Shown here piece after piece: positions 9,010 through 17,778 of a DNA stretch of 64,000 nt. Positions within the stretch are counted from its first letter, which is position 1. Each line of letters starts with the position of its first letter. Source of the stretch: Coleofasciculus sp. FACHB-1120 (lineage in GTDB: Bacteria; Cyanobacteriota; Cyanobacteriia; Cyanobacteriales; FACHB-T130); assembly GCF_014698845.1 (NCBI RefSeq), contig NZ_JACJTV010000003.1, forward strand, positions 248,001 through 312,000, given 5' to 3'. The notes below the pieces were generated by a model. It saw only the letters and a program-made list of their open reading frames with translations. It was not told where the DNA came from and made no database searches. Made by a program: the position numbers and the translations under genes.

Positions 9010-10335
9010 TCACCGCTTTCTCGAACTCTTGAACCCCAGCCTGACTAACTGCCGCTGGATCGCCGCTAGCCACTTCCAGACTGTTAAGATAACCCGTCGA
9101 ATCGCTTGGTGAATCCAATTTCTCACCACTTGGAGGCGGTGAGGCACGGTTGGCAACCGCTGGAGGTAAACGACTTGTCTGGTAATCGATGCCAAGCGCC
9201 CTTCTAAATTCAGACCAAAGCTAGAAACCGCAGCTGCACCCTTTCCTAACGTCACCATCTCTCCCAAGTGCAAGTAGCGGAAGCGCCGTAAGCGTTTGCC
9301 TGCAATCGCTGCCCAAATGTTGCGAGCAGCACAATCTGCCTGTTGAAAAGCGGCTTGAGCGGTTGCTGGCACCCGTGAGCCACGAGGATTGTAAATTTCC
9401 GCCAAATCCCCCAAAGCAAAAACTTCTGGATAGTCAACTAACTGTAAGGTAGGGCAAGAAATCAGTTGTCCTTGGTTATTATGCTGGCAATCAAGTTCGC
9501 GCACCCAATCGATCTGACGGGTTCCAGCCGTCCAAAATACTAAATCTACAGGCAAAGTTTTAATCTGACCCTCCCGAATCAGGGTAATTTGGTCAGGTTC
9601 AATGCAGTGGATGCTTGTTTCTAACTCTACACCCACACCACGAGTTGATAAAGCACGGTGAGCCGCAGCTTGAGTATGGGCGGAAAAGGTTTTTAAAATT
9701 TGATTGCCCCGGTCAATCAGCAGTACCTGCCCTCGTTTCTGTAGCCGGTCGGCGATTTTGCAAGCGAGTTCTACGCCATTAGGACCAGCGCCCGCGATCG
9801 CAATCCGAATGCTTTCCCGGTCGGACATCTCAAACTCGCGTAGCTGTTGTTTCAGAAGCTCTACATCCGCCAAACTGCGAAAGGTTTGGGCATAAGTACC
9901 AGCTCCGGGAACGCCTTCTAAGCGCGTCTCTCCCCCGACTGCCAAAACGAGGTAGTCGTAAGCAAGACCCTCACCGGATTCAAGCTTTACCTGGCGCGTT
10001 TGTAAATCAACCTCCTGAATTGTGTCTTGACAAAACCGAATATTAGTGTTCTTTAATAGCTTTTGATAAGAAGGAGCAATTTCCCACGCTTGCAATTCAT
10101 CTGTCACCAGTTCGTATAGCAAGGGGGTAAACAGAAAGCGATCTTTCTGCTCAACTAGGGTAATTTCGCATTGACTTGATTTGAGTAAGGGAAAACGGCG
10201 CAGGTACAAAGCAGTGTAAAGACCGCCAAAGCCCCCACCGAGAATGCAAATCCGGGTGGGAGTGGCGCTCCCAGAGTTAGAAGGGGCAGAACTGACCCTT
10301 CTCTGATGCCTTGTACTGTCTAGCTTGCCGTCCAT
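9010..10335 (-). CDS. NAD(P)/FAD-dependent oxidoreductase, type II NAD(P)H dehydrogenase family
   Basis: 441 residues. The N-terminal FAD-binding Rossmann motif is ILGGGFGGLYTALYL (near residue 32) and a second dinucleotide-binding motif IAGAGPNGVELACKI lies near residue 178. TPLLYELVTDE and the late FALGDLAEI segment are characteristic of NDH-2 enzymes, which pass electrons from NAD(P)H to a membrane quinone without pumping protons. The C-terminal 40 residues are basic and amphipathic, as expected for peripheral membrane attachment. Cyanobacterial members include the demethylphylloquinone reductase NdbB; this gene may be that type, but orthology needs a tree. It lies between the SGNH-like gene and the HTTM-DCC gene on the same strand. 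Confidence 0.85.
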   Translation of the reverse strand: MDGKLDSTRHQRRVSSAPSNSGSATPTRICILGGGFGGLYTALYLRRFPLLKSSQCEITLVEQKDRFLFTPLLYELVTDELQAWEIAPSYQKLLKNTNIRFCQDTIQEVDLQTRQVKLESGEGLAYDYLVLAVGGETRLEGVPGAGTYAQTFRSLADVELLKQQLREFEMSDRESIRIAIAGAGPNGVELACKIADRLQKRGQVLLIDRGNQILKTFSAHTQAAAHRALSTRGVGVELETSIHCIEPDQITLIREGQIKTLPVDLVFWTAGTRQIDWVRELDCQHNNQGQLISCPTLQLVDYPEVFALGDLAEIYNPRGSRVPATAQAAFQQADCAARNIWAAIAGKRLRRFRYLHLGEMVTLGKGAAAVSSFGLNLEGRLASITRQVVYLQRLPTVPHRLQVVRNWIHQAIRRVILTVWKWLAAIQRQLVRLGFKSSRKR

Positions 10336-10397
10336 ACCATTGACAGGGGTTTAGATAAATAAGCTTGATATCGAACGCAAATGGCTAAAGCGATTCA

Positions 10398-11363
10398 CTA
10401 TTGCGGCACTTTAGTTGGGGAGTTGGGTGTTGTCAGTTGCGAAGCGATCGCTGGTTTTAGCTGTTGAACCAGCTCCATTGCCCGGATGGTTCTGGCTTCC
10501 GGCTTCAAGTGATAGTGGGTATCGGCAAACAAGCTAGAGTCATCTTTCAAGTTCAACGAGTCTTTTTCGTAGAGCAAAGGAGCGATTTTGCTCAGTTCCT
10601 CAGCCGTCTTTTTAACGTTACGAATCGTCTTCTCGTCGCTGCTGTTCGCATATACCCACGGCAATGACAGCACTAAAGTCGCTCCCTTTGCCTCGACTTC
10701 TTTGCGGAATTTAGCGATCCGCTGAAGCGCGTGTTTGGATACGGGTTCTTGAAATGTCATCTGCCACCACTTCCCAGCGCGTTCTTTCGTCACTGTGGGG
10801 TCGCCACGTTCGTCAACCGGATCGGAGTAGTAGCCGGTCATTTTTCCATTTTCCATCACCTCCAAGCTTGACTTAGTAATTCCTCTTAGAGTGGGAACCC
10901 CTAGCATCATTGCGTCTAGAGCCAACTGCTTGGGAGGGATACCTCCTAAACCGGGCTGTCCAATTGCCATCCCAAATGAACCAGAGCGATCGCCCAACCC
11001 ATCCTCATCCAACAGCAGTAGGTACTCTGGAATCAGAAGTACAATGTCGCCCCGGCGAACTTGGCTCAATACGCTCGGAAGGATGACATCTAGACCAATT
11101 GGGCCATCTAACCCCATGTTGAATACGGGAATGCCGAGTTCTTGCTCCATTAGCTTGGTATTCAACGTATAGTGCGCTCCAGAACCACCCGTTATCAGCA
11201 GGCGGTGGGGTGCTTCAATTTGGCTTGCCAGCGCCACCTTGCGTTCGTACATAGCACGCAGCCAGCTCAGTTCTCCGCCGTAGCGAACGTTATAAAGGTA
11301 CCCAACAGACCAGGCTAAGCCAGCAACCGCTATCCAACTCGCAAGCTTTAGAGGTTTCCACAT
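10398..11363 (-). CDS. SGNH-hydrolase-like membrane-anchored protein (AlgJ/DltD-like partner of MBOAT)
   Basis: 321 residues with an N-terminal membrane anchor (about residues 5-25) and an extracytoplasmic domain. S61 lies in LLITGGSGAHYTLN, at the place of the SGNH nucleophile, and DTHYH near D281 resembles the DTHW motif of alginate acetylation proteins AlgJ/AlgX. Such proteins accept an acyl group from an MBOAT partner or pass it to a polymer. The start ATG overlaps the MBOAT stop codon by one base (TAATG), so the two are translationally coupled. This coupling is the strongest context evidence for function. The family is very divergent, so the hydrolase fold is inferred from motifs and position. 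Confidence 0.7.
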   Translation of the reverse strand: MWKPLKLASWIAVAGLAWSVGYLYNVRYGGELSWLRAMYERKVALASQIEAPHRLLITGGSGAHYTLNTKLMEQELGIPVFNMGLDGPIGLDVILPSVLSQVRRGDIVLLIPEYLLLLDEDGLGDRSGSFGMAIGQPGLGGIPPKQLALDAMMLGVPTLRGITKSSLEVMENGKMTGYYSDPVDERGDPTVTKERAGKWWQMTFQEPVSKHALQRIAKFRKEVEAKGATLVLSLPWVYANSSDEKTIRNVKKTAEELSKIAPLLYEKDSLNLKDDSSLFADTHYHLKPEARTIRAMELVQQLKPAIASQLTTPNSPTKVPQ

Positions 11364-12826
11364 TAGAACTCGAAGTAAATAAATTTAGAGGGGGTATTTG
11401 CAGCTAGCAAGATGGTCAAACCCAACAGAACGCGAGTTACCCAAGGAGATAACAGCAAATCATATTCATTCGTCCGTTTCTGCCAAACAGCCAGGTGTTC
11501 CAGGAACAATTCCACCGTTGTGAGAAAGAGGATCAAAACTAAGACAGCTCCCTCATTCTGGCTAAAGGAACTCATTGCTTCCCCCAAATTGGAGAACGAG
11601 TACGCCCAAGGCGTCACCAGTGTTTGCAGCTTCTGTCCCAGTCGAGTCATATCTGACTCCATGAAGAACAGACAGCCAAGCATCACCGAACCAAATGTTA
11701 GCGCCCACGATAAGAACTGAGGCATGAATAGGCGTTCGCCAACGAATCGGTAAAAAGGGCGACCCGCATATCGCAAAACTAGCAGTAACAAGCCATGATA
11801 GGCACCCCAAATGATGAAATTCCAAGCGGCTCCGTGCCAAAAGCCTGAGAGCGTAAACGTGACGAACAGATAGAAGGCAGCCCACTGCTTCTTTGCGCCC
11901 ATTAGGGGGAGGAAAACGTAGTCTCTAAACCAGGTACTCAGCGTCACGTGCCAGCGACGCCAAAATTCTTGGATGCTGGGTGAAGTGTAAGGGGCGATGA
12001 AGTTGAGTGTTAGCTGAACGCCTACAAATTTAGCTAAACCTAGTGCGATGAAACTATATCCAGCAAAATCAAAGTAAATCCTCAGAGTGAACAAGTAGAT
12101 AGATAACCACACCAGCCAGACATTTCCTGTTTCTTGCAAGTTGATGTACGGCGACAAGTTATCTGCCAGTACCAACTTCATAAACAAGCCCAAAGACAGC
12201 CACTTGAGACCATCCTCAAAGTTTTCTGCGGAGAACTTAAAGCGGAATGATTCAATTTGAGGAAACAGATCAGCTCGACGCTCAATCGGACCAGCGACGA
12301 CTTGCGGGAAGAAGGAAACAAAGTTGATGTAATCAACAACTCCAATTGGCTGCTTCTTTTTGCTTTTGAATGAATCCACGACAAAAGCAACCATCTGGAA
12401 GGTGTAGAACGAAATGCCTGGAGGAATTGCACCTGCGCCGGGAATGCCGCCTCTCTGCTGCCAACTCTCAGCAACCCCCCCTACAAATAGTCCCAGAACA
12501 TCTTCCACAAAGAAGTTCACGTATTTGAAGTAGGCAAGGATGGCGACGTCGATCCCGATTACCACGGCTGCGATCGCTTGCGACTCCCAACCTCGACGGC
12601 GCAACATCAGCCGCACCATCAAGTAGTTCAAGATAATCTCAAAGGCGAAGATAATAAAGCTGGATCGCGACGCATTTACAAACAGCATCAGCGACAGCAC
12701 CATCAACCCAATGCTATCAAAGTAATCTCGCCAAATGTTCAGGTACTTGCCGATATAGCGAACCGTGAAGAGGGGAACGCTGATTAAAAGAAGTACCCAC
12801 CAGAAGGAGAAATCAGAGAAATTCAA
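11363..12826 (-). CDS. MBOAT family membrane-bound O-acyltransferase
   Basis: 487 residues with about eleven membrane helices. The MBOAT signature is clear: SGFWHGAAWNFIIWGAYHG contains the conserved histidines H331 and H344, and RWHVTLSTWFRDYVFLPL is the typical upstream motif. MBOAT proteins of the DltB/AlgI/PatA group move acyl groups across the membrane onto extracellular polymers or lipids. The start is a TTG at 12826, supported by a GGGAGG ribosome binding site at 12837-12842, ten bases upstream. It is preceded by the carrier protein gene and coupled to the SGNH-like gene, which matches the DltC-DltB-DltD arrangement. Confidence 0.9.
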   Translation of the reverse strand: MNFSDFSFWWVLLLISVPLFTVRYIGKYLNIWRDYFDSIGLMVLSLMLFVNASRSSFIIFAFEIILNYLMVRLMLRRRGWESQAIAAVVIGIDVAILAYFKYVNFFVEDVLGLFVGGVAESWQQRGGIPGAGAIPPGISFYTFQMVAFVVDSFKSKKKQPIGVVDYINFVSFFPQVVAGPIERRADLFPQIESFRFKFSAENFEDGLKWLSLGLFMKLVLADNLSPYINLQETGNVWLVWLSIYLFTLRIYFDFAGYSFIALGLAKFVGVQLTLNFIAPYTSPSIQEFWRRWHVTLSTWFRDYVFLPLMGAKKQWAAFYLFVTFTLSGFWHGAAWNFIIWGAYHGLLLLVLRYAGRPFYRFVGERLFMPQFLSWALTFGSVMLGCLFFMESDMTRLGQKLQTLVTPWAYSFSNLGEAMSSFSQNEGAVLVLILFLTTVELFLEHLAVWQKRTNEYDLLLSPWVTRVLLGLTILLAANTPSKFIYFEF

Positions 12827-12887
12827 TTGACTGTTTCCTCCCTATTCTTTAGGGTTTAAAAGTTAGTATCTTATCGAGTTTTTAGCG

Positions 12888-12998
12888 ATTGGTAATTAGT
12901 TATCAGGAATGGGTAATCGTTTATTGTCCAAAGTTGAAGATTTACAGTTTCCACAATAACGGACAAAATTTTTAACCAGTTACCGATTCCCAATTACC
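12888..12998. repeat. Inverted repeat region between carrier-protein and MBOAT genes
   Basis: The 190-nt gap between these genes holds nested inverted repeats. GGTAATT near 12891 pairs with AATTACC near 12993, and TTATTGT near 12921 pairs with ACAATAA near 12953. The sequence resembles the heptamer-type repeats seen elsewhere in the window. It could act as an attenuator or simply be a repeat insertion. Confidence 0.5.
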
Positions 12999-13015
12999 AA
13001 CCCATTTATCTTTCT

Positions 13016-13468
13016 CTAGCTGCCGCTAATCCGGTTCCACAGACCGCCCCAACCAGAAGACTTGGAAGATGCCTCTACTTTTTCAGTTTTGTCGCTACCA
13101 GCATCCTTGACATTGCTAGACGCAACTGGAGAAACTGCCGCTGAGACATCAAACTCTTTAACCAAGTATTCAGCAGATTTTTCAATAGTCGGATAATCCC
13201 ACAGCAGAGTAGAAGGAAGCTCGCATCCTAGCCAATCTTCTAAATCGCCAACCAAGGTGACAGCATCGATGGAATCTAGACCGTAGCGCGTCAAAGGTTC
13301 GCGAACATCAATGGTTTTTGCATTGAGTGAAAGTTGCTTAGAAAGCTTGGTAACTAGCCAAGTTTGAATCGCTTCAGCCGGGGAGTTTTCAACAATCATA
13401 TTGTCGTCTTGTAAATGGTTTTTGCTTAAATCTTCACTAGGCTTGGAGCTGGAGTTCTGAAGCTGCAT
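13016..13468 (-). CDS. Acyl carrier protein with long C-terminal tail
   Basis: 150 residues, about twice the usual carrier length. Residues about 30-110 form the carrier domain with YGLDSIDAV, where S66 is the expected 4'-phosphopantetheine site. The C-terminal 40 residues are Ser/Ala/Lys-rich and end in GWGGLWNRISGS, a Trp-containing stretch that could touch membrane or a partner protein. The ATG at 13468 has a strong GAGGAG site (complement of 13476-13481), so the coding sequence overlaps the end of the upstream flavoprotein gene by 32 nt and is probably translationally coupled to it. In context it should be loaded by the FAAL and modified by the phosphopantetheinyl transferase at 18272. 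Confidence 0.88.
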   Translation of the reverse strand: MQLQNSSSKPSEDLSKNHLQDDNMIVENSPAEAIQTWLVTKLSKQLSLNAKTIDVREPLTRYGLDSIDAVTLVGDLEDWLGCELPSTLLWDYPTIEKSAEYLVKEFDVSAAVSPVASSNVKDAGSDKTEKVEASSKSSGWGGLWNRISGS

Positions 13469-15245
13469 GGGTTTTCTCCTCTGGTGATTGGGCTTGGGCT
13501 AGTTGGAGGGGGACAATCGAAAACATCTTGTTTTCTCTGTCAAGCTTGAGAAGCTCTTGGGCAACATTTTCGATGTAAATGCTAGGAATGATACCTGATG
13601 AAGGACGAAAAGTCATCAGCAGTCTGTTAAGACAAATTGCCAACCATTCACCTTTAGCAAAAAAGCCACCTAAGATTTTTCGGTTGTAAACCCACATATG
13701 TACACAAGCTGCTGCTGCATGCAATGTGCAGTACTTTTTGGCTAGTTCAAATGACTCTGGAGACTGATCGTGCCCGTATTCAAAGCCTGAGCTTGCCAAG
13801 AATTCATCCTGGGCGTCGAGTTCTTCGAGAACAGTGCTTGTCAGTGTTATCAGCTTCTGCAACACTTCAGCATCGACACTAGCATCCGTCTTTAAACCAT
13901 ACAAGTGTTCTAGAGAGATTTCTAGACCTTGTAAAACGTCATCGCATCCCCGACTGAACAGCTCAAATTTCGCCCGTTCGCAGGGCGGCAGCGGTGCTTC
14001 TAGAGAAAATCTGGATTCTAGACGCGATCGCAATTTTTCATAAGTGGCAGCATTTCTTTTCGCCCGGTATTTCGCCATCTGACGAAGCTGTAAAATCAGC
14101 GCGTGCAAGTTGACAACCGTACTGCCATCAAACACGCTAATAATGGCATTATCTCGAACAACCTTTTGGAAAATCCCTTCATCGTGACCTTCGCGCAAAT
14201 AAAAGCGTGCCCCTAGAATTACGGAAAGGTTTTGAACAACCTTTTCCACAGCCGTCGGCACAAAATATTTCACGAAGATAGATGAAACGCTAGATTGCTC
14301 CGGCGCGACATGAAAACTTCTTGCCCCCGCAATTGTGACACAATCGCAGACCAAAATATCTAAAAAAGCCTCTACTAAAGTAGTCCGAGGGTGGGGAATA
14401 TCGAAAACTGTTTTGCCATACAGTTTCCGGCCTAGAGCAAATTTCAGCACCGTTCTAAGTGCTGTATCCGCAGAGCCTAAAGAAAAAGCTGCACACAACG
14501 TCCGGGTTAGGTGAAAGCCTTTCAGCCCCAATTCTAAACCCGCGCCTTCTTGCCCCAGACGCATTTCTTCAGGCACAAAGCAATTATCAAAACGGATTCC
14601 GCTCATGTCAGAACCGCGAATTCCCAAAGTCTTTATCTTAGGAAGATTGGAATAACCCGCTGGATCGATTTCACTTTTATCAACAACAAACAGAGACAAG
14701 CTACGTGCCCCGCCACTATCATCTGTTTTGGCAAGCACAACCGAGATTCCAGAAATGGTCGCTCGGTTAATTGGCCATTTTTCCCCATTCAGGAGATAAC
14801 CACCAGGAACCTTAGTTGCCTGGACATCGCTGCCAACCAGGTCGCTGCCGTGTGCCCTTTCTGAATAAGCAAGACACATGGCACCATGCTTATCTTTAAT
14901 AAACTTTGCCAGCTTTTGTTTCTGTTCGTGGGTGCCTGCCATCCAAACTAAACCAGACCAGAAAAGCGTACTAAAAGTTATCGATGTCGTGAGGTCACGT
15001 CTGGATAAAACTCTAACAAAAGCGACGAATTCCTCATAAGATTTCAGCTCTCCACCATATTCCACGGGGATGTGGTAGTGATGAAGATTCCAGTTATAAA
15101 GCCATTCAACGTCTTTTTCTGGAAATTCTTCGCGCTCATCTAACTCCATGACGCTTTTGAAGGACATCACGCTTTCCGGCTGTGTTGGATCGCCTAAATC
15201 CTTTTCGAGCGCTTCAGCGACCCAGTACTGTTTTAGTTGATGCAT
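13437..15245 (-). CDS. Acyl-CoA dehydrogenase-like flavoprotein
   Basis: 602 residues from the ATG at 15245, which has GGAG six bases upstream. An in-frame start at 15302 would read through a heptamer repeat and is unlikely. The N-terminal and middle domains carry acyl-CoA dehydrogenase motifs such as CLAYSERAHGSDL and GYLLNGEKWPINRA. Where many members have a catalytic Glu in a YEGT motif, this protein has VFDGSTVVNLH, so Asp may replace Glu or the base lies elsewhere. The C-terminal 200 residues are an extension. In this operon it probably oxidises an acyl chain held on the carrier protein rather than free acyl-CoA, as known for PltE/RedW-type enzymes; this is inference. Confidence 0.85.
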   Translation of the reverse strand: MHQLKQYWVAEALEKDLGDPTQPESVMSFKSVMELDEREEFPEKDVEWLYNWNLHHYHIPVEYGGELKSYEEFVAFVRVLSRRDLTTSITFSTLFWSGLVWMAGTHEQKQKLAKFIKDKHGAMCLAYSERAHGSDLVGSDVQATKVPGGYLLNGEKWPINRATISGISVVLAKTDDSGGARSLSLFVVDKSEIDPAGYSNLPKIKTLGIRGSDMSGIRFDNCFVPEEMRLGQEGAGLELGLKGFHLTRTLCAAFSLGSADTALRTVLKFALGRKLYGKTVFDIPHPRTTLVEAFLDILVCDCVTIAGARSFHVAPEQSSVSSIFVKYFVPTAVEKVVQNLSVILGARFYLREGHDEGIFQKVVRDNAIISVFDGSTVVNLHALILQLRQMAKYRAKRNAATYEKLRSRLESRFSLEAPLPPCERAKFELFSRGCDDVLQGLEISLEHLYGLKTDASVDAEVLQKLITLTSTVLEELDAQDEFLASSGFEYGHDQSPESFELAKKYCTLHAAAACVHMWVYNRKILGGFFAKGEWLAICLNRLLMTFRPSSGIIPSIYIENVAQELLKLDRENKMFSIVPLQLAQAQSPEEKTHAASELQLQA

Positions 15246-15257
15246 TGAATTCTCCGT

Positions 15258-15285
15258 GTAATCGGTAATCGGTAATCGGTAATCG
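15258..15285. repeat. Heptanucleotide tandem repeat, four copies
   Basis: Four perfect head-to-tail copies of GTAATCG. It sits between the FAAL stop and the ATG of the flavoprotein gene. It matches the short tandemly repeated repetitive (STRR) heptamers known from cyanobacteria. Confidence 0.9.
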
Positions 15286-15305
15286 CAATTAGCAATTCCC
15301 AATCG

Positions 15306-17150
15306 CTATTTAGGAGTTTGCACTTTCTGTAACAGGGATTCTACTTCTCCCTGGAGACTTTGAAACTTTGCCGTAGCTTGAGGATTTTCGCTCCAATCCG
15401 CGACGACATCCAGACTTCCTGCCAAGAAAGCGGCTCGGCAACCTTGACGCTGAATCTTGCCGCTAGAAGTTTTTAGGATACTCCCAGGCTTCACCAATAC
15501 CACAGCATAAACCTGTAGCTCGTGCTGTTCCGATACCACCTGACGGATGGCTCCGATCACCTCATTGTTGTCTAGATTCTGGGTATGGCGCTCGACTTCC
15601 TGGACAATTACCAGTCGCTCCTCGCCGTTCACCATCACTGAAAACGCTGCACCATGTTCGGGTCGAAGCGCTGCATGACTTTCTTGCACCGTCCATTCAA
15701 TATCTTGAGGATAGTGATTGGTGCCTCGGATGATAATTAAATCTTTGATGCGCCCCGTGATAAACAGCTCGCCATCTTTTAAAAATCCCAAATCGCCGGT
15801 ACGTAGAAATGGTTCTTCATCTGTATCTGCGATGCGTGCCCGGAAGGTGCGTTCCGATTCTTCGGGTCGCTGCCAGTAGCCGTGAGCCACGCTAGGATCG
15901 GATACCCAAATCTCTCCGACTTCATCAGCAGCACATCGGGTGAATTTCTCAGGATGCACGATCGCTATCTTGGTGTCGCAAACTTTAGTTCCGCATCCGA
16001 CAACTGTCCGCACAATATCTTGATTTTTGGAGGCTGGAACAACGCGATTTTTCTCTAATGCTGCCGGATCGAGATTGCACAAAACGGGCGTTGCGGTTTG
16101 TGCAGAGAAGGATACTAATAAAGTTGCCTCAGCCAATCCGTAGGCAGGACAAAAGGCATTCCACTGAAACCCAGATGGTGCAAAAGTTTCGTAAAAACTT
16201 TCCATGACTTGGGGGTTAATTGGCTCGGCGGCATTGCCTGCTGCACGCCAACTACTCAAGTCTAGGGTGGCGCGTTGTTCTGGTGTAACCCTCCGCACGC
16301 ATTGATCGTAGGCAAAGTTAGGACCTTGGCTATGGGTCACTTTGTATCGCGAAATTGCCTGGAGCCAATGGAACGGACGTTTGATAAAGGCGAAGGGTGA
16401 CATCACGTAGCAGGGGATGCCGTTGTAGAGGGGTTGGAGGAGTCCTTCGACCAGTCCGTAATCGTGGAAGTAAGGCATCCACGCCACAGTTACGCTGTCT
16501 GGAGTGTAGCCACAGGCTTTTTGGAGGTTCGCTGAGTGAAACATCACGTTGCCGTGGCTGAGCATTACACCTTTGGGAGTGGAGGTAGAGCCTGAGGTGT
16601 ACTGGAGATACGCCAGCATATCGCTGGTTGCAGCGGGATCTTTCCAGGTCTCAGCCAGAGACAGGTCTACCTGCTCGGTGTCAATCCAGCGCATTGCCTG
16701 AAATTCTGGAATCTTCTCGTCGTACTCTTCAACTAGGGAAAGAATTCCAGAGGTAGTTAGCACCAATGAGGCTTGGGCATCTTTCGCGATCGCTTGCAGT
16801 CTAGGCAAAGTTCGCTTCAGTCGCCCCGCTTCCGGTGGGGGTACGGGAATAGCAATCGTTCCAGCGTATAAACAACCGCAAAAAGCGGCAATAACCTCTA
16901 GGCCTTGTGGATAAAGCAGTAGTGCCCGCTCTCCCCTTGCATTATGCTGTTGTAGCAAGGCAGCGATCGCTCTCGCTTGACGATCGAGCTGAGCATAAGT
17001 GAGCTGGGAACCTTCTTTCTTGCCATCAATCAGAAAAGTATAGGCTACCTTTTCCGGCTGCTGGAGTGCCCTCCACCGCAGCAGTTCAACTAGGGTAGAA
17101 AAATTTTGAGTTGTAGAAGAATTAATATCGCCAGGTGTAAGGGTGTTCAT
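15306..17150 (-). CDS. Fatty acyl-AMP ligase (FAAL), AMP-binding enzyme
   Basis: 614 residues from the ATG at 17150; a GTG at 17198 would add 16 residues. The adenylation signature YTSGSTSTPKGVMLSH lies near residue 155, and GLAEATLL, RTGDLGFL and GRIKDLIIIRGTNHYPQDIE follow in family order. The TSGSTSTPKG core and the NHYPQDIE motif are typical of the FAAL branch, which activates fatty acids as acyl-AMP and hands them to a carrier protein rather than CoA. SSGKIQRQGCRAAFL near the C-terminus contains the conserved Lys. It starts the five-gene acyl-transfer set; no ketosynthase or peptide-synthetase domain is nearby. The chain specificity cannot be read from sequence. Confidence 0.92.
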   Translation of the reverse strand: MNTLTPGDINSSTTQNFSTLVELLRWRALQQPEKVAYTFLIDGKKEGSQLTYAQLDRQARAIAALLQQHNARGERALLLYPQGLEVIAAFCGCLYAGTIAIPVPPPEAGRLKRTLPRLQAIAKDAQASLVLTTSGILSLVEEYDEKIPEFQAMRWIDTEQVDLSLAETWKDPAATSDMLAYLQYTSGSTSTPKGVMLSHGNVMFHSANLQKACGYTPDSVTVAWMPYFHDYGLVEGLLQPLYNGIPCYVMSPFAFIKRPFHWLQAISRYKVTHSQGPNFAYDQCVRRVTPEQRATLDLSSWRAAGNAAEPINPQVMESFYETFAPSGFQWNAFCPAYGLAEATLLVSFSAQTATPVLCNLDPAALEKNRVVPASKNQDIVRTVVGCGTKVCDTKIAIVHPEKFTRCAADEVGEIWVSDPSVAHGYWQRPEESERTFRARIADTDEEPFLRTGDLGFLKDGELFITGRIKDLIIIRGTNHYPQDIEWTVQESHAALRPEHGAAFSVMVNGEERLVIVQEVERHTQNLDNNEVIGAIRQVVSEQHELQVYAVVLVKPGSILKTSSGKIQRQGCRAAFLAGSLDVVADWSENPQATAKFQSLQGEVESLLQKVQTPK

Positions 17151-17605
17151 AAGTACTAATGGAAACCTGCTAGTTTTATTTGGAAGTGGTCGTGGCACCA
17201 GAAACTTGAATAACTAGGCTAACAACTACGATTCATTTTCTTTATTGTTTTTGCTCAGATTTTAAAAAAGCGTCTAACTTGAAAAACCCTGGAAGATACA
17301 GATAAAGGTCTTGCAGCGAAAATGCAGTGAAAATATCAATCTAACTTTAGGTAGTTTTCCAATTTTGGTCTGATGTCTATCTTTAAGCCTAGTAATTCTA
17401 CGAATCTTCACCAAAAAAATATATTTGAATCCCTAGACTAAATACGTCAAATAACTTATCCTACATTGCTTTTCTTGAGATAACACCCGAAAAATCGATG
17501 AAGATTCTGTAAAGTTATTTCATTGTTAAACCAGATTAATCTGTCATCTAAATTACAAACCATAAAATCTTTACTGCACCAGCTGGTTTGTCGAAGACGG
17601 AACTA

Positions 17606-17680
17606 CCAGCAAAGGGGTTTAACTTCGCTGCCATGCATGACAGCACGGAAGATGACAAAAGTGACAATCCCCTTTACTGG
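17606..17680. repeat. Nested inverted repeat, 75 nt
   Basis: CCAGCAAAGGGG (17606-17617) pairs with CCCCTTTACTGG (17669-17680) at 11 of 12 positions. Inside lies the near-palindrome GCTGCCATGCATGACAGC (17627-17644), with one mismatched pair. A hairpin within a hairpin could be a structured RNA, a miniature mobile element or a regulator site. Confidence 0.7.
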
Positions 17681-17778
17681 CAAGGACTTCTGAAGCCTAG
17701 ACTGAAGTAACCTTCTAAAATCTAGATTCAGATAATTTTTTTGACTACGCTTTTGATTGGCAATCAGAAAATATATAA

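Noticed and set aside
10398-17150. Polyketide or heterocyst-glycolipid (hgl) synthase cluster
   Set aside because: There is a ligase, a carrier and a dehydrogenase but no ketosynthase, acyltransferase or condensation domain.
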